The position numbers were made by a program, and so were the translations under genes. The notes under the pieces were generated by a model. That model saw nothing but the letters and a program-made list of their open reading frames with translations, searched no databases and was not told the origin of the DNA. 14,927 nt of DNA from Clostridiaceae bacterium UBA4839 (lineage in GTDB: Bacteria; Bacillota; Clostridia; Clostridiales; Caloramatoraceae), in contig DHEX01000019.1 in the NCBI GenBank assembly GCA_002400085.1, forward strand, positions 871-15,797. Direction: 5' to 3'. Of this stretch, positions 14,371 through 14,927 are shown in pieces. Positions within the stretch are counted from its first letter, which is position 1. Each line of letters opens with the position of its first letter.

Positions 14371-14927
14371 ATGTATATAAACAAAAAAATATTCAAAGAA
14401 ATGGATTACAGCATTCTTTTTAGCATGATTGCTATTTGTATTTTAGGAATAATCTCTATAGGCAGTGCAACAAATGCCTTTGTGGAGGGTGGAAACCCCA
14501 AAACATTTATTATGCAAATTTTATGGTTTATCTTTTCATGTATAATTGGATTTGTTGTTTTATTAATTGATTATAATACAATAGGAGACTATTATAAAGT
14601 TATTTATATATTTACCAATATATTGCTGGTTTTAGTCTTAGTTGCAGGATCAGAAAGAAATGGTGCAAAGTCATGGCTTGGAATAGGAACTTTTGGAATT
14701 CAGCCTTCTGAATTTGCTAAGGTATCTTTGATTATTGGACTTGCTAAGATATTGGAAGGAATGGATAATATTAATACGTGGAAAAACATGTTAAAAATTT
14801 TAATATACGTAGGAATACCAATGTTCCTTATTAAGCTTGAACCTGATACAGGCACAAATATAATATTTCTGGTTATAATCGCGGGTATGCTTTTTGTAGC
14901 AGGATTAAATGCTAAAATAATATGGGG
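14371..14927 (+). CDS. rodA: RodA, SEDS peptidoglycan glycosyltransferase (5' part, cut by window end)
   Basis: The frame from ATG 14371 is open to the last base, giving the first 185 residues of a polytopic SEDS protein. Family hallmarks are GAKSWLGIGTFGIQPSEFAKVSLII, with the conserved Trp-Leu and QPSEFAK, and KLEPDTGTN, the motif holding the catalytic-region Asp-Gly-Thr. About five membrane helices precede or surround these. RodA polymerises lateral-wall glycan strands from lipid II in partnership with PBP2, whose gene is about 2.2 kb upstream. The short N-terminus (MYINKKIFKEMDYSILF) and the wall-elongation context favour RodA over FtsW. An AGGTG ribosome binding site lies just upstream. 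It has its own promoter after the minE terminator. Confidence 0.93.
   Translation, partial: MYINKKIFKEMDYSILFSMIAICILGIISIGSATNAFVEGGNPKTFIMQILWFIFSCIIGFVVLLIDYNTIGDYYKVIYIFTNILLVLVLVAGSERNGAKSWLGIGTFGIQPSEFAKVSLIIGLAKILEGMDNINTWKNMLKILIYVGIPMFLIKLEPDTGTNIIFLVIIAGMLFVAGLNAKIIW

Overview
The window is AT-rich chromosomal DNA from a low-GC anaerobic Firmicute, most likely class Clostridia (Clostridium/Caloramator-like). This rests on the AT-biased codon use, strong GGAGG-type ribosome binding sites, an electron-bifurcating-type [FeFe] hydrogenase operon, and the clostridial order DUF4321-maf-radC-mreBCD-mrdA-minCDE-rodA. Species cannot be settled from the sequence alone. Every complete gene is on the + strand.

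Region 1 (1-5253) starts with the last 50 codons of an unrecognised gene, followed by a five-gene hydrogenase operon. The genes are a NuoE-like [2Fe-2S] subunit (hydC type), a stand-alone GHKL ATPase-domain protein, a small thioredoxin-fold ferredoxin-like protein, a NuoF-like flavin/Fe-S subunit (hydB type) and the H-cluster subunit (hydA). Together they should make a soluble complex that couples NAD(H) and ferredoxin to H2. An intrinsic terminator closes the operon.

Region 2 (5254-5648) is non-coding. It holds a perfect 40-nt palindrome (18-bp stem, TTAA loop), a good sigma-A promoter with a second possible -10 box, and a leader of about 200 nt with strong and mutually exclusive base pairings ahead of the shape/septum cluster.

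Region 3 (5649-12145) is a tightly packed operon: a DUF4321 membrane protein, Maf nucleotide pyrophosphatase, RadC, MreB, MreC, MreD and a class B penicillin-binding protein (PBP2/MrdA). MreBCD scaffolds and positions the lateral wall machinery in which PBP2 is the transpeptidase. It is followed by a 105-nt inverted-repeat element (12178-12282) that ends in a T-run and probably acts as the terminator.

Region 4 (12283-14186) carries a probable promoter and minC-minD-minE, a complete oscillating Min division-site system, closed by a terminator that overlaps the minE stop codon. Region 5 (14187-14927) has an extended -10 promoter, a short leader that could fold over its own ribosome binding site, and the 5' part of rodA, the SEDS glycosyltransferase partner of PBP2, cut by the window end.

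No tRNA, rRNA, CRISPR array, transposase or phage gene is visible. The genes are largely conventional. The least explained parts are the non-coding elements at 5279-5318, 5452-5576, 12178-12282 and 14291-14370. Several start sites appear to lie downstream of the longest open frame (hydrogenase ferredoxin, maf, mreC, minC, minD).
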